64,000 nt of DNA from Kyrpidia spormannii (GTDB lineage: Bacteria; Bacillota; Bacilli; Kyrpidiales; Kyrpidiaceae): the NCBI RefSeq assembly GCF_002804065.1, contig NZ_CP024955.1, positions 2,852,001-2,916,000 of the forward strand, written 5' to 3'. A program made the translations under genes and the position numbers. The notes under the pieces are model-generated. The model saw nothing but the letters and a program-made list of their open reading frames with translations, made no database searches and was not told the origin of the DNA. Every line of letters begins with the position of its first letter. The stretch's first letter is position 1. This document shows positions 1 through 9,473 of the stretch, in pieces.

Positions 1-626
1 GCAATGGTGTTTTCCGTTGCTCCCGCCTTGGCGAGATTGAGCTGCGCCTGCGCCTGCTCAAGGGCGCCTTTCGTCTGGGCGACGGCCAACTCGGCCTGAT
101 CCAGGGTCGCTTTGGACGCCGCCCCGGCATCATTGAGATTCTTCGTGCGATTGTAATTTTCCTGGGCATTCGCATAGGCCGCATGGGCTTGTTCCACCGC
201 CGCCTGGAGCCGCTGCAACTCCTCCTGCCGGCTGCCCGCCTTGGTGTCCGCCAGTTTCGCCTGGGCGGCAGCCAGTCCCGCCTGGGCCTGCTGCAACCCG
301 GCCTGGGCCTGGTTCACCTGGGCTTGATAATCGGAGCTGTCCAGCTCGACCAGCACTTGTCCTTTATGTACCCGGGTACCTTCTTTGACGTGTACGGCGG
401 TGACCCGCGCGCCAAGTTTCGACGACACCTTCACTTCGTCGGCCGCCGCGATCTTGCCTGTCACCGTCTGGCCCCCGCCTGCCACCGTGAACACCTGCAC
501 CTCCGGCGTCCCCGGCTGGGACAAGGTCGCCGCCGATCCCGGCAGGGAGCAACCGGACGCCAGGAAGAGCACGGCGGACGAGGCAGCCAACCACATACCT
601 ACCTGTTTGACCGGCCAATGAATCAC
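1..626 (-). CDS. HlyD-family efflux adaptor lipoprotein (5' part; continues past window start)
   Basis: Membrane-fusion adaptor of an efflux pump. 208 codons are visible; the C-terminal part lies before base 1. The GTG start at 626 overlaps the stop of the upstream adaptor gene (GTGA) and has an AAGGAGG ribosome site about 10 bases upstream. The N-terminus has a hydrophobic stretch ending in a lipobox (LASGC), so it is probably a lipoprotein. A biotinyl-lipoyl-like segment follows (KVSSKLGARVTAVHVKEGT), then a long Ala/Gln-rich coiled coil (QAQAGLQQAQAGL...), the normal hairpin of HlyD/AcrA-type adaptors. It is the last visible gene of the efflux module. The family is clear; the substrate is unknown. 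Confidence 0.85.
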   Translation of the reverse strand, partial: MIHWPVKQVGMWLAASSAVLFLASGCSLPGSAATLSQPGTPEVQVFTVAGGGQTVTGKIAAADEVKVSSKLGARVTAVHVKEGTRVHKGQVLVELDSSDYQAQVNQAQAGLQQAQAGLAAAQAKLADTKAGSRQEELQRLQAAVEQAHAAYANAQENYNRTKNLNDAGAASKATLDQAELAVAQTKGALEQAQAQLNLAKAGATENTI

Positions 627-1297
627 GTCCGTGTCCCCTCCTTATCCTTCAGATGAATGCGGACTTCCACGCTCATCCCGGGCGACAAATCCACGCCGTG
701 GAGATCGTCGATGGAGATTTTCACCGGGATGCGCTGGGTCACTTTGGTGAAATTCCCGCTGGTGTTGACCGCCGGAATGGCGGAAAAGGTGGAGTTGGTC
801 GCTTCCCCGATCTCTTTCACTTTCCCGGCGAAAAGCATTCCAGGATAGCTGTCCACGGTAAAATCGACCGGTTGCCCGGTCTTCACTTTCGCCAGGTCGG
901 TTTCCTCAATGTTGGCCGAGACGTACACCTGCTTTTTGTTGACAATCAAGGCCACCGGCTGTCCCGGCGACACCACTTCCCCTACTTTAGCCAGGGTCTT
1001 GATCACCGTGCCGTCGGCCGGCGCCCGCAAGAGGGCGTTATCCAGTTGGCTGTTGGGCAAATTGCTGATCTCTTGCTGGCCGACGATCTGGTCCGCCACC
1101 ACATAGTCCCCTTCCTGGATGTTCAAGGCCGTCAATTTCCCGGCCACCCGGGGCATGATCCGGTACACGTCCCCGGCAATGCGCGCGTCGTCCGTGGAGA
1201 CGTAATGGGTTGCGTTGTACCAGTAATAGGCGCCAATCCCCCCTCCAGCGACCACGATAGCAATCACAAGAACGACTAAGATCAATCTTCGCTTCAT
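623..1297 (-). CDS. EmrA/HlyD-type membrane-fusion protein, short form
   Basis: Periplasmic-adaptor-like partner of the MFS drug pump encoded upstream. 224 residues: one N-terminal membrane anchor (residues about 5-28), then the EmrA signature THYVSTDDARIAGDVYRIMP, a lipoyl-like half ending PGQPVALIVN, and a beta-barrel region (KTGQPVDFTVDSYPG). The long alpha-hairpin of classic EmrA is nearly absent, because the two lipoyl halves are joined by only about 25 residues. This is typical of short Firmicute adaptors. The start is supported by a GGGAGGAGAG ribosome site upstream. It overlaps the next gene by four bases, so the two are translationally coupled. Confidence 0.85.
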   Translation of the reverse strand: MKRRLILVVLVIAIVVAGGGIGAYYWYNATHYVSTDDARIAGDVYRIMPRVAGKLTALNIQEGDYVVADQIVGQQEISNLPNSQLDNALLRAPADGTVIKTLAKVGEVVSPGQPVALIVNKKQVYVSANIEETDLAKVKTGQPVDFTVDSYPGMLFAGKVKEIGEATNSTFSAIPAVNTSGNFTKVTQRIPVKISIDDLHGVDLSPGMSVEVRIHLKDKEGTRT

Positions 1298-1665
1298 GGC
1301 CTCGTCTTCTCTCCTCCCTGTCTCCAGCCGGTCCCGAGATCGGGCTGGCCTTCTCTCTCCGGAATTGCTCCGGTTGCTGCTGAGCGCGGTGCGCAGGATA
1401 CTTAGCAGTAAGGCTCACCACCAAGGCCAAAAACCGTTATCCGTTGTATTTCAGCGTCAGCCACCTTAGATCTCCCGCTGGAACATAGCGGACCGTTGGA
1501 CGCCAATCGGAGCTGGCGTGGTAGTCGGTTGCCAGTTAACCGGCCTCCCTTGAGGGACGATCACGTTTCGTCACTCGGAGGATCTCCAGTCAGGTCTATC
1601 CCTGATACTTTTATAGACTCATAAACCTGTCATTTTCTCAGACGCTTGACAGCCTTCCTTTACTT
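1298..1665. other. Intergenic region inside the efflux module, no gene seen
   Basis: No open frame with coding character on either strand. It is more A+T-rich than the flanking genes. It contains imperfect dyads (CGCCA...TGGCG at 1502-1519, and GCCAGTTAACCGGC around 1531-1544) that could be operator or hairpin sequences. I found no convincing promoter. It separates the pump gene from the two adaptor genes, which are otherwise on the same strand. Confidence 0.4.
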
Positions 1666-3183
1666 TCATGGTTCTCCTATGTGCCTTTGATACAGAAAAA
1701 GGGCGGGCACCATCGTCAGCCAACCGAACACCACCGCCGCAAAAAAAGCATCGTGAAACGCCAGAACGGACGCCGCCTTTTCAACCGATTGAACCAGTAG
1801 AGACACCATCAGTTGCTGCGCTTCCCCCACCGAATAGCCCATGCCCTGTAAAGAAACGGCCACCTGGTTCCACGCTTGCTCCGCAGGGGAGCCAACAGTA
1901 ATGGTCTCGGCATATCTCGTCAGGTACACGGGTTGCCTTTCCTGAAGAATGGTTGTCAACAGCGCAACCCCCAGTGCACTGCCAATCTGCCGGACGAGGT
2001 TTAGAAATGCCGAACCCTGATTCACTAAAACGTCGGGAACGGTACTATATGCGAGAGTAACGGCCGGCATGATGCCCAGTCCCAGGCCGCAGCCTATCAC
2101 TGCTAGATGTTGCTTGAGAATCTGGAGGTCGGTATCCATTTCGAGACTTGTCAAAGGCATCATTCCGGCGGTCATGACAACCACGCTGGCGATGGTCAAC
2201 CAAGTGGCTCCCACCCGGGGGAGGAGGAGTGCGCTGACCGGCACTAACAGGGCTGCTCCCAGCACTTCGGGAATCAAGGCCAGTCCGGCGTCGACAGGAC
2301 CCATATTTCGCAATTGTTGCAAAAACAAGGGAACTAAATATAGACTTCCGAACAGACTCATCATGAGAAAAAACGTCACGAAGGTGGCAGACGTGTAAAT
2401 GCGGTGGCGAAAGAGGCGCAGGTCCAACAGCGGATCTGAGACGACTGCCTCCACCCACACAAAGAGGGTGAGGCAGGAGACGGAAAGGAAAAACAGACCG
2501 ACAATAGATGCAGAACCCCATCCCTCGTCCGGACCGTTACTGATGGCCAACAGCAGGCTCGAAAAACCGATGCCCGACAGAATGAAGCCGAGAGCGTCAA
2601 ATTTTCTCTGCATCGTTTCAAATTCTGTCAGGACGAGCCCTGCGGCGAGGAAGGCTGGTATGCCGACAGGAATATTCAGCCAAAAAATCCATTTCCAGCT
2701 GAAATGTTCCACCAAGTATCCTCCCAACACGGGCCCTACAGCCGGGGCGATCAATAGGGGAACGCCCATTAAACCCATGGCTAACGGCAATTCCTCTTTG
2801 CCAAAGACTTTTTGGACAATGGCCAACGACAAGGGCATGATCATGCCTCCACCTATCGCCTGAACAACACGAAAAGCGATCAACGACTCGATGCTCCACG
2901 ATTCGGCGCACAACGCAGACCCCAAGATAAACACGACCAGACTTCTAATGTACATTTTCTTCATGCCACGGGTCTCGGCCAAATAGGCGGTCACCGGTTC
3001 CACCAGCCCGATGGTCATCATGTACGCGGTAACCACGTATTGGGCCAGGTGAATATCGGCGCCGAATTGGTTCATGATATCCGGTATCGCCACCTCTACA
3101 ATGGTCATATCCAGCAGGTCCAACGACAATCCGAGGACCACCACCGCGAGCACCAACCATTTCTGCAACGCACGACACCTCAT
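1666..3183 (-). CDS. DHA2-family (EmrB/QacA-like) MFS drug exporter
   Basis: Proton-driven multidrug exporter of 505 residues, the length expected for 14-helix DHA2 transporters. Visible features: TM1 with the family signature LDLLDMTIVEVAIPDI (residues about 21-36), motif A-like ETRGMKKMYI, TM4 RVVQAIGGGMIMPL, and the antiporter motif C APAVGPVLGGYLVEHFSWKW. It starts three bases after the stop of the upstream HTH gene, so the two probably form one transcript with the regulator first. Two HlyD-type adaptor genes follow after a 370-base gap. The substrate cannot be read from sequence. Confidence 0.9.
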   Translation of the reverse strand: MRCRALQKWLVLAVVVLGLSLDLLDMTIVEVAIPDIMNQFGADIHLAQYVVTAYMMTIGLVEPVTAYLAETRGMKKMYIRSLVVFILGSALCAESWSIESLIAFRVVQAIGGGMIMPLSLAIVQKVFGKEELPLAMGLMGVPLLIAPAVGPVLGGYLVEHFSWKWIFWLNIPVGIPAFLAAGLVLTEFETMQRKFDALGFILSGIGFSSLLLAISNGPDEGWGSASIVGLFFLSVSCLTLFVWVEAVVSDPLLDLRLFRHRIYTSATFVTFFLMMSLFGSLYLVPLFLQQLRNMGPVDAGLALIPEVLGAALLVPVSALLLPRVGATWLTIASVVVMTAGMMPLTSLEMDTDLQILKQHLAVIGCGLGLGIMPAVTLAYSTVPDVLVNQGSAFLNLVRQIGSALGVALLTTILQERQPVYLTRYAETITVGSPAEQAWNQVAVSLQGMGYSVGEAQQLMVSLLVQSVEKAASVLAFHDAFFAAVVFGWLTMVPALFLYQRHIGEP

Positions 3184-3186
3184 CTC

Positions 3187-3873
3187 TCATTGGACTTGCT
3201 GAAGCGCCTTGGACAGAAAGTTGGCCAACTGGATGAGCTCGCTTTCCGAGAGTTCCTGTACACAGCAAAGAGCACGGCCGATCAGACGGGATGTCTCCCG
3301 TCCGAGCTCGTCGCTCACCGTCTGGACCACAATTCCCAGCATGGTGCCGATGAAGACGAGGATGCGCGTTCTCGGTTGGTCGAGGCTCAAAATGACTTGT
3401 TCAACGGTCGTTCTCACGGGCTCTTCTGCGTGGCTGAGGAAAAGGGTCAGTAGTCCCAACAACGAAAGGCAAAATGTGATTCCATTGGGCGTATGGGAGA
3501 CGGTCTCGATGAGGCGGCTGACGGCGAATCCCATCTCCGCATGTCGCAACTCTTGCAACAAGCCGATCATATTTCGCTCCATCTCGCTCCATTCGGCGGG
3601 CACCAGTCGGTTCTCATAAACCAGGGAAATCAATTGAACAGCCTTTTCGGTTGGCACGAAGACGATCTGCGACCTTCCTGCCCCTCCATGTTCGTGGATG
3701 TAATCTCGAGATAAATATCCTAATTTCTCTAATTCCCGCAACATGTCATAGGCCGTCCATTTGCTGACCCCCAAAGCTTTCGCCAGGGTTATGTAATGAA
3801 CGGGACAGGTTGTCTTTTGATATAATCCGACGAGTTGTTGCAGAAATTGCCTGCGGCGTTCCGTAAGGGACAT
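3187..3873 (-). CDS. Winged-HTH transcriptional regulator of the efflux module
   Basis: Probable local repressor of the efflux genes. The N-terminal third has a winged helix-turn-helix (LAKALGVSKWTAYDMLRELE, then LGYLSRDYIHEHGGAGRSQI as the wing). The rest is a hydrophobic helical domain of no family I recognise. The start at 3873 (MSLTERRRQF) follows GGGGGGA by six bases; an in-frame ATG at 3909 lacks such a site. 228 residues. It is divergent from the patatin-like gene, with 57 bases between the starts, so both promoters must lie in this short gap. The regulatory role is inferred from position. Confidence 0.7.
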   Translation of the reverse strand: MSLTERRRQFLQQLVGLYQKTTCPVHYITLAKALGVSKWTAYDMLRELEKLGYLSRDYIHEHGGAGRSQIVFVPTEKAVQLISLVYENRLVPAEWSEMERNMIGLLQELRHAEMGFAVSRLIETVSHTPNGITFCLSLLGLLTLFLSHAEEPVRTTVEQVILSLDQPRTRILVFIGTMLGIVVQTVSDELGRETSRLIGRALCCVQELSESELIQLANFLSKALQQVQ

Positions 3874-3930
3874 GCTCAATCCCCCCAAAAAACCCATAAT
3901 CATGGCCATGATAAGGAAAGGGAAACGTCC

Positions 3931-4896
3931 ATGTCAAGGGGAAAGGTGCAAAAAACCAAAAAATTGACGAACGGTGTCAACCTGGCGTTGGGAGGCGGCG
4001 CCGCCCGGGGATTGGCCCACATCGGGGTTCTCCAAACACTGGAGAGAGAAAGCGTGCCCGTTGTCGCGATCGCGGGTTGCAGCATGGGAGCTCTGGTTGC
4101 AGCGGCCTACGGAGCAGGGAAATTGAATATTCTTGAAGAGACTGCATTGAAGATCCGTCTGATCGATTTAATCAAATTCGCCGATTTTGCGTTTTTGAGT
4201 GGCGGATTGATCAAGGGAGATCGGGTTGCCCAAGAGCTGCGCAGGTTAATCGGGGATGTGCATTTTGAGGACCTCAAGGTACCTCTGGCCGTTGTGGCCA
4301 CGGACCTTGTAACCGGAGAAACTGCCGTGTTACGACACGGCTCGGTGATCGACGCCGTAAGGGCAAGCATTTCAGTCCCCGGGTTGTTTACTCCGATGCC
4401 GTTGAATTCCCGTCTCTTGGTGAACGGCGGTGTGAGCAACCGAGTTCCATCGAATGCGGCCAGTTCCTTATCCCCGGCTCCCACTGTCGCCGTGGACGTG
4501 GGTTCCAGTCGAGACAGGTGGACGGTTACAGCGACCTTTGCGCGAGTTCGTTGGACACGCCTGCGTTCTTTCTTGCAGGAGGTGCACGATTCTGTCAACC
4601 ACTCCCCTGTCGCCCGTGCCATGGAGGTAGTCGGTCTCCTCAACGAGGAAACTCACGCACCCCATCCCTTGGAAAAAAGCAACCGATTCGGCCTGCTAAA
4701 GACTCTCCTTGCCAGTGTAGATGCACTGGAAGCCCAGTTGGCCGCTCAAAACGATTCTTCTTCAGCGGCCGATTGGGTCATTCATCCGGATATAGACCAC
4801 ATCGACGCTCATCGCTTCGACCTGGCGAAAGAAGCTATAGCTGCTGGAAAAACCGCTGCCAACCGATTTCTTGGGGAGTTGATTCATTCCATTTGA
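3931..4896 (+). CDS. Patatin-like phospholipase family protein with altered dyad
   Basis: Member of the RssA/YlbK-type patatin family, 321 residues. The oxyanion-hole motif GGGAARG and the nucleophile elbow GCSMG are intact near the N-terminus. The family's catalytic Asp, normally in a DGG motif, is Asn here (LLVNGGVSNRVP, codon aac around 4422-4424). Hydrolase activity is therefore doubtful unless Asn deamidates or another acid substitutes. The C-terminal tail (HIDAHRFDLAKEAIAAGKTA) is typical of bacterial members. The start ATG follows AAGGAAAGGG. It diverges from the HTH regulator, suggesting shared control with the efflux genes. Confidence 0.85.
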   Translation: MSRGKVQKTKKLTNGVNLALGGGAARGLAHIGVLQTLERESVPVVAIAGCSMGALVAAAYGAGKLNILEETALKIRLIDLIKFADFAFLSGGLIKGDRVAQELRRLIGDVHFEDLKVPLAVVATDLVTGETAVLRHGSVIDAVRASISVPGLFTPMPLNSRLLVNGGVSNRVPSNAASSLSPAPTVAVDVGSSRDRWTVTATFARVRWTRLRSFLQEVHDSVNHSPVARAMEVVGLLNEETHAPHPLEKSNRFGLLKTLLASVDALEAQLAAQNDSSSAADWVIHPDIDHIDAHRFDLAKEAIAAGKTAANRFLGELIHSI

Positions 4897-5259
4897 ACTC
4901 TTCCTGCGTCGGCTTAGAACCGGAACATATGAGTGATGGACAAGGTGAGGATGTCCGTCAAACAACGAGCGCAGGCTTATGGTCGCACGGTAGGGACCAA
5001 GGGCACGGTTCCCGATGAGCAGGCCGCGCGTCATTCCGCCGCCGGCGGCGCTTCGGCTGCCGAGGGAGCCTGCACCACAGACTGGCGGAACCCGGCCCAT
5101 TTCTCGCGAATACTCTTCAAAAACCGATCTTGCTTGGTCTCTTGTAAGTCTATTGTCTATTTGCCATTGGATCATCTCAAATCACGCCAAGCGCCCCCTC
5201 ACAACACGGGCAGGGGACCGATTCTGCACTCCGAACAGAAAAGTGAGAAACAAGTCCAA
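4897..5259. other. Convergent intergenic region, no gene supported
   Basis: Lies between the ends of the patatin-like gene and rlmD. Short open frames occur on both strands, but none has a ribosome site with a plausible start or a recognisable product. One minus-strand frame (about 5050-5160; SIREKWAGFRQSVV, then an Ala/Pro/Glu-rich tail) looks faintly protein-like but has no start codon, so it may be a decayed gene end. No clear rho-independent terminator was found. Confidence 0.35.
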
Positions 5260-6846
5260 TTAGAAAACATCCCCTCTCACCAGCAGCGCCACGCTCTCCA
5301 CATGCCCGGTCTGGGGAAACATGTCCACCGGCCAAACCTCCCGGACCTGGTACCCGCCGTCCGCGAGAACGCGCAAATCCCGGGCCAGAGTGGCGGGATC
5401 GCAGGACACATAGACCACTCGGGGGACTTTGGCGTGGACAAGGGCCTCCAACGCCGCCCGGCCGCACCCCCGCCTGGGGGGATCGAGGGTCACCACGTCG
5501 GGCCGCCGGTCGGCCACCAGGCTTGGCAAAAGCTCCTCCACGGCGCCGACCTGAAAACGCGCGTTCTCGATTCGGTTCATCCGCGCATTTCGGCGGGCGT
5601 CCGCCACGGCCTCCGTAGCGACTTCAATGCCTGTCACTTGGGAGGCACCCCGGGACAGAAACAACGACAAAGTTCCGACCCCGCAGTAGGCGTCCACCAC
5701 TCGTTGGGAGCCGTCGAGTCCGGCGGCCTCCATCGCCAGCTCGTACATGCGCTCCGCCTGCAAGCTGTTCACCTGATAAAAGGACGTCGGCGAAATTTCA
5801 AACCATAATCCACCCATTCGATCCACGATCCGGCTGGGACCGTAAAGGGCAATCGACCGCCTTCCGTAAACCGGCCCGTCTCCGCGCCCCCGCCGGACAT
5901 TCAGGATCACGCTGGTCACCTCCGGAACCGCGTCCCGCACCCAGGCAGCAAACTCCCCCATCCGGTTCATCCGCTCCCGGTCCACCACCGCGATGAGCAT
6001 CGTCTGCCCCGTCCCCGGCGCCACCCGGGCCGCAACATGGTACAACCGACCCCGGCCCGTCGCGAGCTCGGCCTGGGAGCGGGACCCCGCCGTTTCCTCC
6101 GCCGCCTGCCAACCGCACCTTTCGGCCGCCCGCAGTCCGGCCTGGATCAACGCCACCAGTCGTTCATCCGCGATGGGACAATCCTCGGCCGCCACCCACC
6201 GCCGGCCTCCTGAGGAATAGTAGCCGGCCACCAACCGCCCGCCCCGATCCTTTACCGCCATATGGATGTTATTGCGATAACGCCAAGGGGATTCCATCCC
6301 GACGGTCGGGTGGATGATCACGGGGCCCACCGGGCGATCCAACCCGGGCGAGGCGGGCACATGGCCCTCCCCTGCGACGACCTCGGGCTTCCCAGCGCCT
6401 CCCGGCCCCCCATCTGACCCCCTGGCCGTCTCGCCGACCCCCGGATCCTCACCCTCCTCGAACACCGTCCGAAAACGACCGATCCGCTCCAACGTCTCAC
6501 CGACCCGGACCCTCTTGACGCTCAACTGCCACCCATAAGCCCCGTGCTGGAACTGGCACCCTCCGCACGCCCCAAACACCGGGCAGAGCGGCCGCACCCG
6601 GTCGGCGGATTCCTCCACCACCGCGACCATGTCCGCCTCGGCGTATCCCCGGGCCACCCGGGTGACCCGGGCCCTGACGCGCTCCCCGGGCAACCCGCCC
6701 CGCACAAAAAGGGTGAACCCGCCTCGGTCCGCCTGGCCCAACGACCCGGCCGCCGAGATCCGGCCCACCCCTTTGCCTTCCTGGGTCACCCGATGAAGCA
6801 CCACGTCCACTTCATCCCCGGGCGACACCGGTATTTTCTCGTCCAC
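5260..6846 (-). CDS. rlmD: 23S rRNA (uracil-5-)-methyltransferase, RlmD/RumA type
   Basis: SAM-dependent enzyme that makes 5-methyluridine in 23S rRNA (position 1939, or 747/1939 in some Firmicutes). The N-terminal TRAM domain starts at VSPGDEVDVVLHRV. A 4Fe-4S cluster site follows (CPVFGACGGCQ plus a later CPIADE). The Rossmann fold has VVDAYCGVGTLSLFL, DPPRRGC and the catalytic Cys in VYVSCDPATLARDL. The GTG start at 6846 is placed nine bases after AAGGAGG; the frame extends upstream but without a ribosome site. An insertion rich in Gly/Pro/Glu lies between the cluster site and the catalytic fold. 528 residues, longer than usual (about 450). Confidence 0.92.
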   Translation of the reverse strand: MDEKIPVSPGDEVDVVLHRVTQEGKGVGRISAAGSLGQADRGGFTLFVRGGLPGERVRARVTRVARGYAEADMVAVVEESADRVRPLCPVFGACGGCQFQHGAYGWQLSVKRVRVGETLERIGRFRTVFEEGEDPGVGETARGSDGGPGGAGKPEVVAGEGHVPASPGLDRPVGPVIIHPTVGMESPWRYRNNIHMAVKDRGGRLVAGYYSSGGRRWVAAEDCPIADERLVALIQAGLRAAERCGWQAAEETAGSRSQAELATGRGRLYHVAARVAPGTGQTMLIAVVDRERMNRMGEFAAWVRDAVPEVTSVILNVRRGRGDGPVYGRRSIALYGPSRIVDRMGGLWFEISPTSFYQVNSLQAERMYELAMEAAGLDGSQRVVDAYCGVGTLSLFLSRGASQVTGIEVATEAVADARRNARMNRIENARFQVGAVEELLPSLVADRRPDVVTLDPPRRGCGRAALEALVHAKVPRVVYVSCDPATLARDLRVLADGGYQVREVWPVDMFPQTGHVESVALLVRGDVF

Positions 6847-6975
6847 CGCCAAATACCTCCTTCGGCGAGCCTCTTCCCCCGCCCTGCACCTGTCCACACC
6901 GCGGCAAGCCAACCCGCTCGCCCAGTTCACCCGCGCCCCGTTCCGCCACAGACGTCGTGGGCCAGGCACACCCGG

Positions 6976-7106
6976 GAGCTTGTCCTAGGAGCCGGCCTAG
7001 GGGCTCGTTCTGGAGCCTTCTTAGGGGCTCTTCCTGGAGGGCACCGCCTGAAGGCTCGTCCTGGAGGCTCCCACCTGGGGGCTCGACCTTCGGCTCATCC
7101 CGAGGC
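6976..7106. repeat. Degenerate G+C-rich tandem repeat, unit about GGCTCNTYCTGGAGG
   Basis: At least six imperfect copies of a GGCTC...CTGGAGG-like word occur at irregular spacing (about 7002, 7026, 7053, 7066, 7080, 7092), with a further diverged copy near 6978. They lie in the 283-base gap between rlmD and the upstream methyltransferase gene. Read on the plus strand they form an open Gly/Ala/Arg/Pro-rich frame without a credible start. The array looks like a small minisatellite. No function is evident. Confidence 0.6.
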
Positions 7107-7129
7107 CGCCTTCTCCGCCTCTTCGCCCG

Positions 7130-7900
7130 TTACTCCGGGCGTCTCGCGGTCACGATCAGCCGGTCGCTCTCCAAGGGCAAAAACTCCCCATCCGCATAAT
7201 CGCTGTACAAGCGAATATCGTTAAATCCCGTCTCCCGGAGCATCGGCACCAAATCACTGTGCTCCAGGGACAACACCTCCGAAGAATGAACGTTCATCGT
7301 CCACTCTCCTCCGGAATCCCGCTGCAGCACGAGAAGATGATACAAAATCCCCGTGCCGTTCCATTCATACTCCCCGAGGAGCAGCCACTCCCCCTCGCCG
7401 TCCGCCGGCCGTCCCCGCCGCAGGGGCAAAAACCTCAGCTTCCGCCGCACCACCTTGGCGAGATTGTCCATCTCCATCACCAGCCGGCCCCCCGGGGCCA
7501 AAACGTCGAACATGCGGCTCAATGCCTGCTCCAATTCCGCCCGACTGCGGCCGAGCACCGCGGCGTTTCCCCCGCAGACCACCAAATTCATCGATCCCGG
7601 TTTGGCCGCCCGGGTGAGTTCCGCGAGGGACACGGGATACACCTCGATGCCGCCGTGAAGCTCTCGAGCCCGGTCCACCAGCGTCGATTCCCCGTCGGCC
7701 CCGATCACCTCATACCCTCGGTCCGCCAACACCCGCACCCGATGGCCCGTCCCGCACGCCGCATCCAGGATGGACACCGGCCCCCGGGTCGGCAGCCCCC
7801 GCTCCAGAAACGGAATCTCCTCCGCCAGCCGCCGGTCCCAATCCATCCACACATCATAATAGGGCGCAATTGCCTGTAAAAATCGCACTTCCGCCGCCAT
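7130..7900 (-). CDS. Class I SAM-dependent methyltransferase, substrate unknown
   Basis: Rossmann-fold methyltransferase of 256 residues. Motif I is ILDAACGTGHRVRVLADRGY, the motif II acid is in VIGADGES, and motif IV is LVVCGGNAAVL; the C-terminal strand is SDRLIVTARRP. The middle (NLAKVVRRKLRFLPLRRG, then GTGILYHLLVLQRDSGGEWT) resembles generic small-molecule methyltransferases, so no substrate can be assigned. The ATG at 7900 is chosen because GAGGGGA precedes it; an ATG 15 bases upstream sits on top of the ribosome site. It reads toward rlmD. Confidence 0.8.
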   Translation of the reverse strand: MAAEVRFLQAIAPYYDVWMDWDRRLAEEIPFLERGLPTRGPVSILDAACGTGHRVRVLADRGYEVIGADGESTLVDRARELHGGIEVYPVSLAELTRAAKPGSMNLVVCGGNAAVLGRSRAELEQALSRMFDVLAPGGRLVMEMDNLAKVVRRKLRFLPLRRGRPADGEGEWLLLGEYEWNGTGILYHLLVLQRDSGGEWTMNVHSSEVLSLEHSDLVPMLRETGFNDIRLYSDYADGEFLPLESDRLIVTARRPE

Positions 7901-8045
7901 GGTTCCCCTCACCATCCCCTCGTTCCACCCGTACCCAGGCGCAGACAGGCGCCGTCAAACCAGGAGAGCCATGGCCCGGGGAGTTGCCCGGACTTCCCGG
8001 CCCTTATCCCAACTTCTTTGCCCGGACCTCCCGGGCCGGATCCGC

Positions 8046-9473
8046 TCAGCCCAGGCGCTCCCGCAACAATTTGTTCACCACTTGTGGATTGGCCTTCCCC
8101 TTCGTCTCTTTCATCACCTGGCCCACCAGGGCCCCCAGCGCCTTGCCCTTGCCTCCCCGATAATCGGCCACCGACTTCGGATTGGCCTCGATCACCCGGT
8201 CCACCAAAGCCGCCAGGGCGCCCTCGTCGCTGATCTGGACGAGCCCCTTCTCTTCAATCACCGCATCCGGCTCTTTCCCCGTCGCAAACATCTCCGCAAA
8301 GACAGTTTTTCCGATCTTCGTCGAGATCGTCCCGTCGGCGATCAACTCAATCAGCCGGGCCAAACTCCGGGGCGTCACCTTCACATCCCGGATCTCCAGC
8401 CCGCTCTGATTCATGTGCCCAAGAAGCTCCCCCATCATCCAGTTGCTGACCGCCTTCGCATCCCCGGCATAACGCGCCGCTTCCTCAAAAAAATCCGCCA
8501 CGCCCCGGGAGGCGGTCAACACCCCCGCGTCATAAGCCGGCAGCCCATACTGCTCCACAAAGCGCCGCCGACGGGCATCCGGCAACTCCGGAATCGTCTC
8601 CCGTACCCGCTTCACCCACTCCTCATCGATGGAGAGGGTCACCAGATCCGGTTCGGGAAAATACCGATAATCGTGCGCCTCTTCTTTGCTCCGCATGGGC
8701 AGCGTCCGGCCGGCCGCCTCATCCCACCGCCGGGTTTCCTGGACCACCTGCCCCCCCGTCGCAAGAATCTCCCGCTGACGCTCCTGTTCGTGCTCCAAGC
8801 CCCGCTGGACATTGCGGAACGAGTTCATATTCTTGATCTCCGTCTTTGTCCCGAACTCCGCCGTCCCCACCGGCCGAAGAGAAATATTGGCATCACACCG
8901 CAGGGACCCTTCCTCCATGCGCACATCCGAAATCTCGCAGTATTGCATGATCGCCTTTAACTTTTCCAGATACGCCCGGGCCTCCTCCGGCGACCGCATG
9001 TCCGGCTCGGAGACAATCTCAATCAGCGGAACCCCCACCCGGTTAAAATCCACCAGGGAATGCAGCCCGTCCCCTCCGTGCATGAGCTTCCCGGCGTCTT
9101 CCTCCAGGTGCACCCGGGTAATGCCGATGCGCTTCGGCCCATCCGCCGTCTCGATCTCGACCCACCCGTGCTCCCCGATCGGCTTGTCGTACTGCGAAAT
9201 CTGGTATGCTTTCGGGAGATCCGGATAAAAATAGTTTTTCCGATCAAATTTGCTCTCCCGGGCGATCTCGCAATTGAGGGCCAGCGCCGCCTTCATCGCC
9301 AACTCCAGCGCCCGCCGATTCAAGACCGGCAACACCCCGGGGTGACCCAGGCACACCGGGCAGACGTGGGTGTTGGGGGGAGCGCCGAATTCCGTCGAAC
9401 ACCCGCAAAAGATCTTCGTCTTCGTCGCCAGTTCCACGTGCACTTCCAAACCGATGACTGTTTCAAATTCCAT
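8046..9473 (-). CDS. gatB: Asp-tRNA(Asn)/Glu-tRNA(Gln) amidotransferase subunit B
   Basis: Kinase/tRNA-binding subunit of GatCAB, which converts mischarged Glu-tRNA(Gln) or Asp-tRNA(Asn) to the correct aminoacyl-tRNA. 475 residues. The N-terminus [20 protein letters not shown] is diagnostic, as are the zinc-site cysteines (FCGCSTEF...CPVCLGHPG) and [20 protein letters not shown]. The C-terminal YqeY-like domain ends [17 protein letters not shown]. The ATG at 9473 overlaps the end of gatA by 11 bases and follows a GAGGGGGAG site. Last gene of gatC-gatA-gatB. Confidence 0.97.
   Translation of the reverse strand: MEFETVIGLEVHVELATKTKIFCGCSTEFGAPPNTHVCPVCLGHPGVLPVLNRRALELAMKAALALNCEIARESKFDRKNYFYPDLPKAYQISQYDKPIGEHGWVEIETADGPKRIGITRVHLEEDAGKLMHGGDGLHSLVDFNRVGVPLIEIVSEPDMRSPEEARAYLEKLKAIMQYCEISDVRMEEGSLRCDANISLRPVGTAEFGTKTEIKNMNSFRNVQRGLEHEQERQREILATGGQVVQETRRWDEAAGRTLPMRSKEEAHDYRYFPEPDLVTLSIDEEWVKRVRETIPELPDARRRRFVEQYGLPAYDAGVLTASRGVADFFEEAARYAGDAKAVSNWMMGELLGHMNQSGLEIRDVKVTPRSLARLIELIADGTISTKIGKTVFAEMFATGKEPDAVIEEKGLVQISDEGALAALVDRVIEANPKSVADYRGGKGKALGALVGQVMKETKGKANPQVVNKLLRERLG

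Noticed and set aside
4762-5175. 137-codon minus-strand frame between patatin-like gene and rlmD
   Set aside because: It overlaps the end of the patatin-like gene, has no ribosome site and no protein-like composition.
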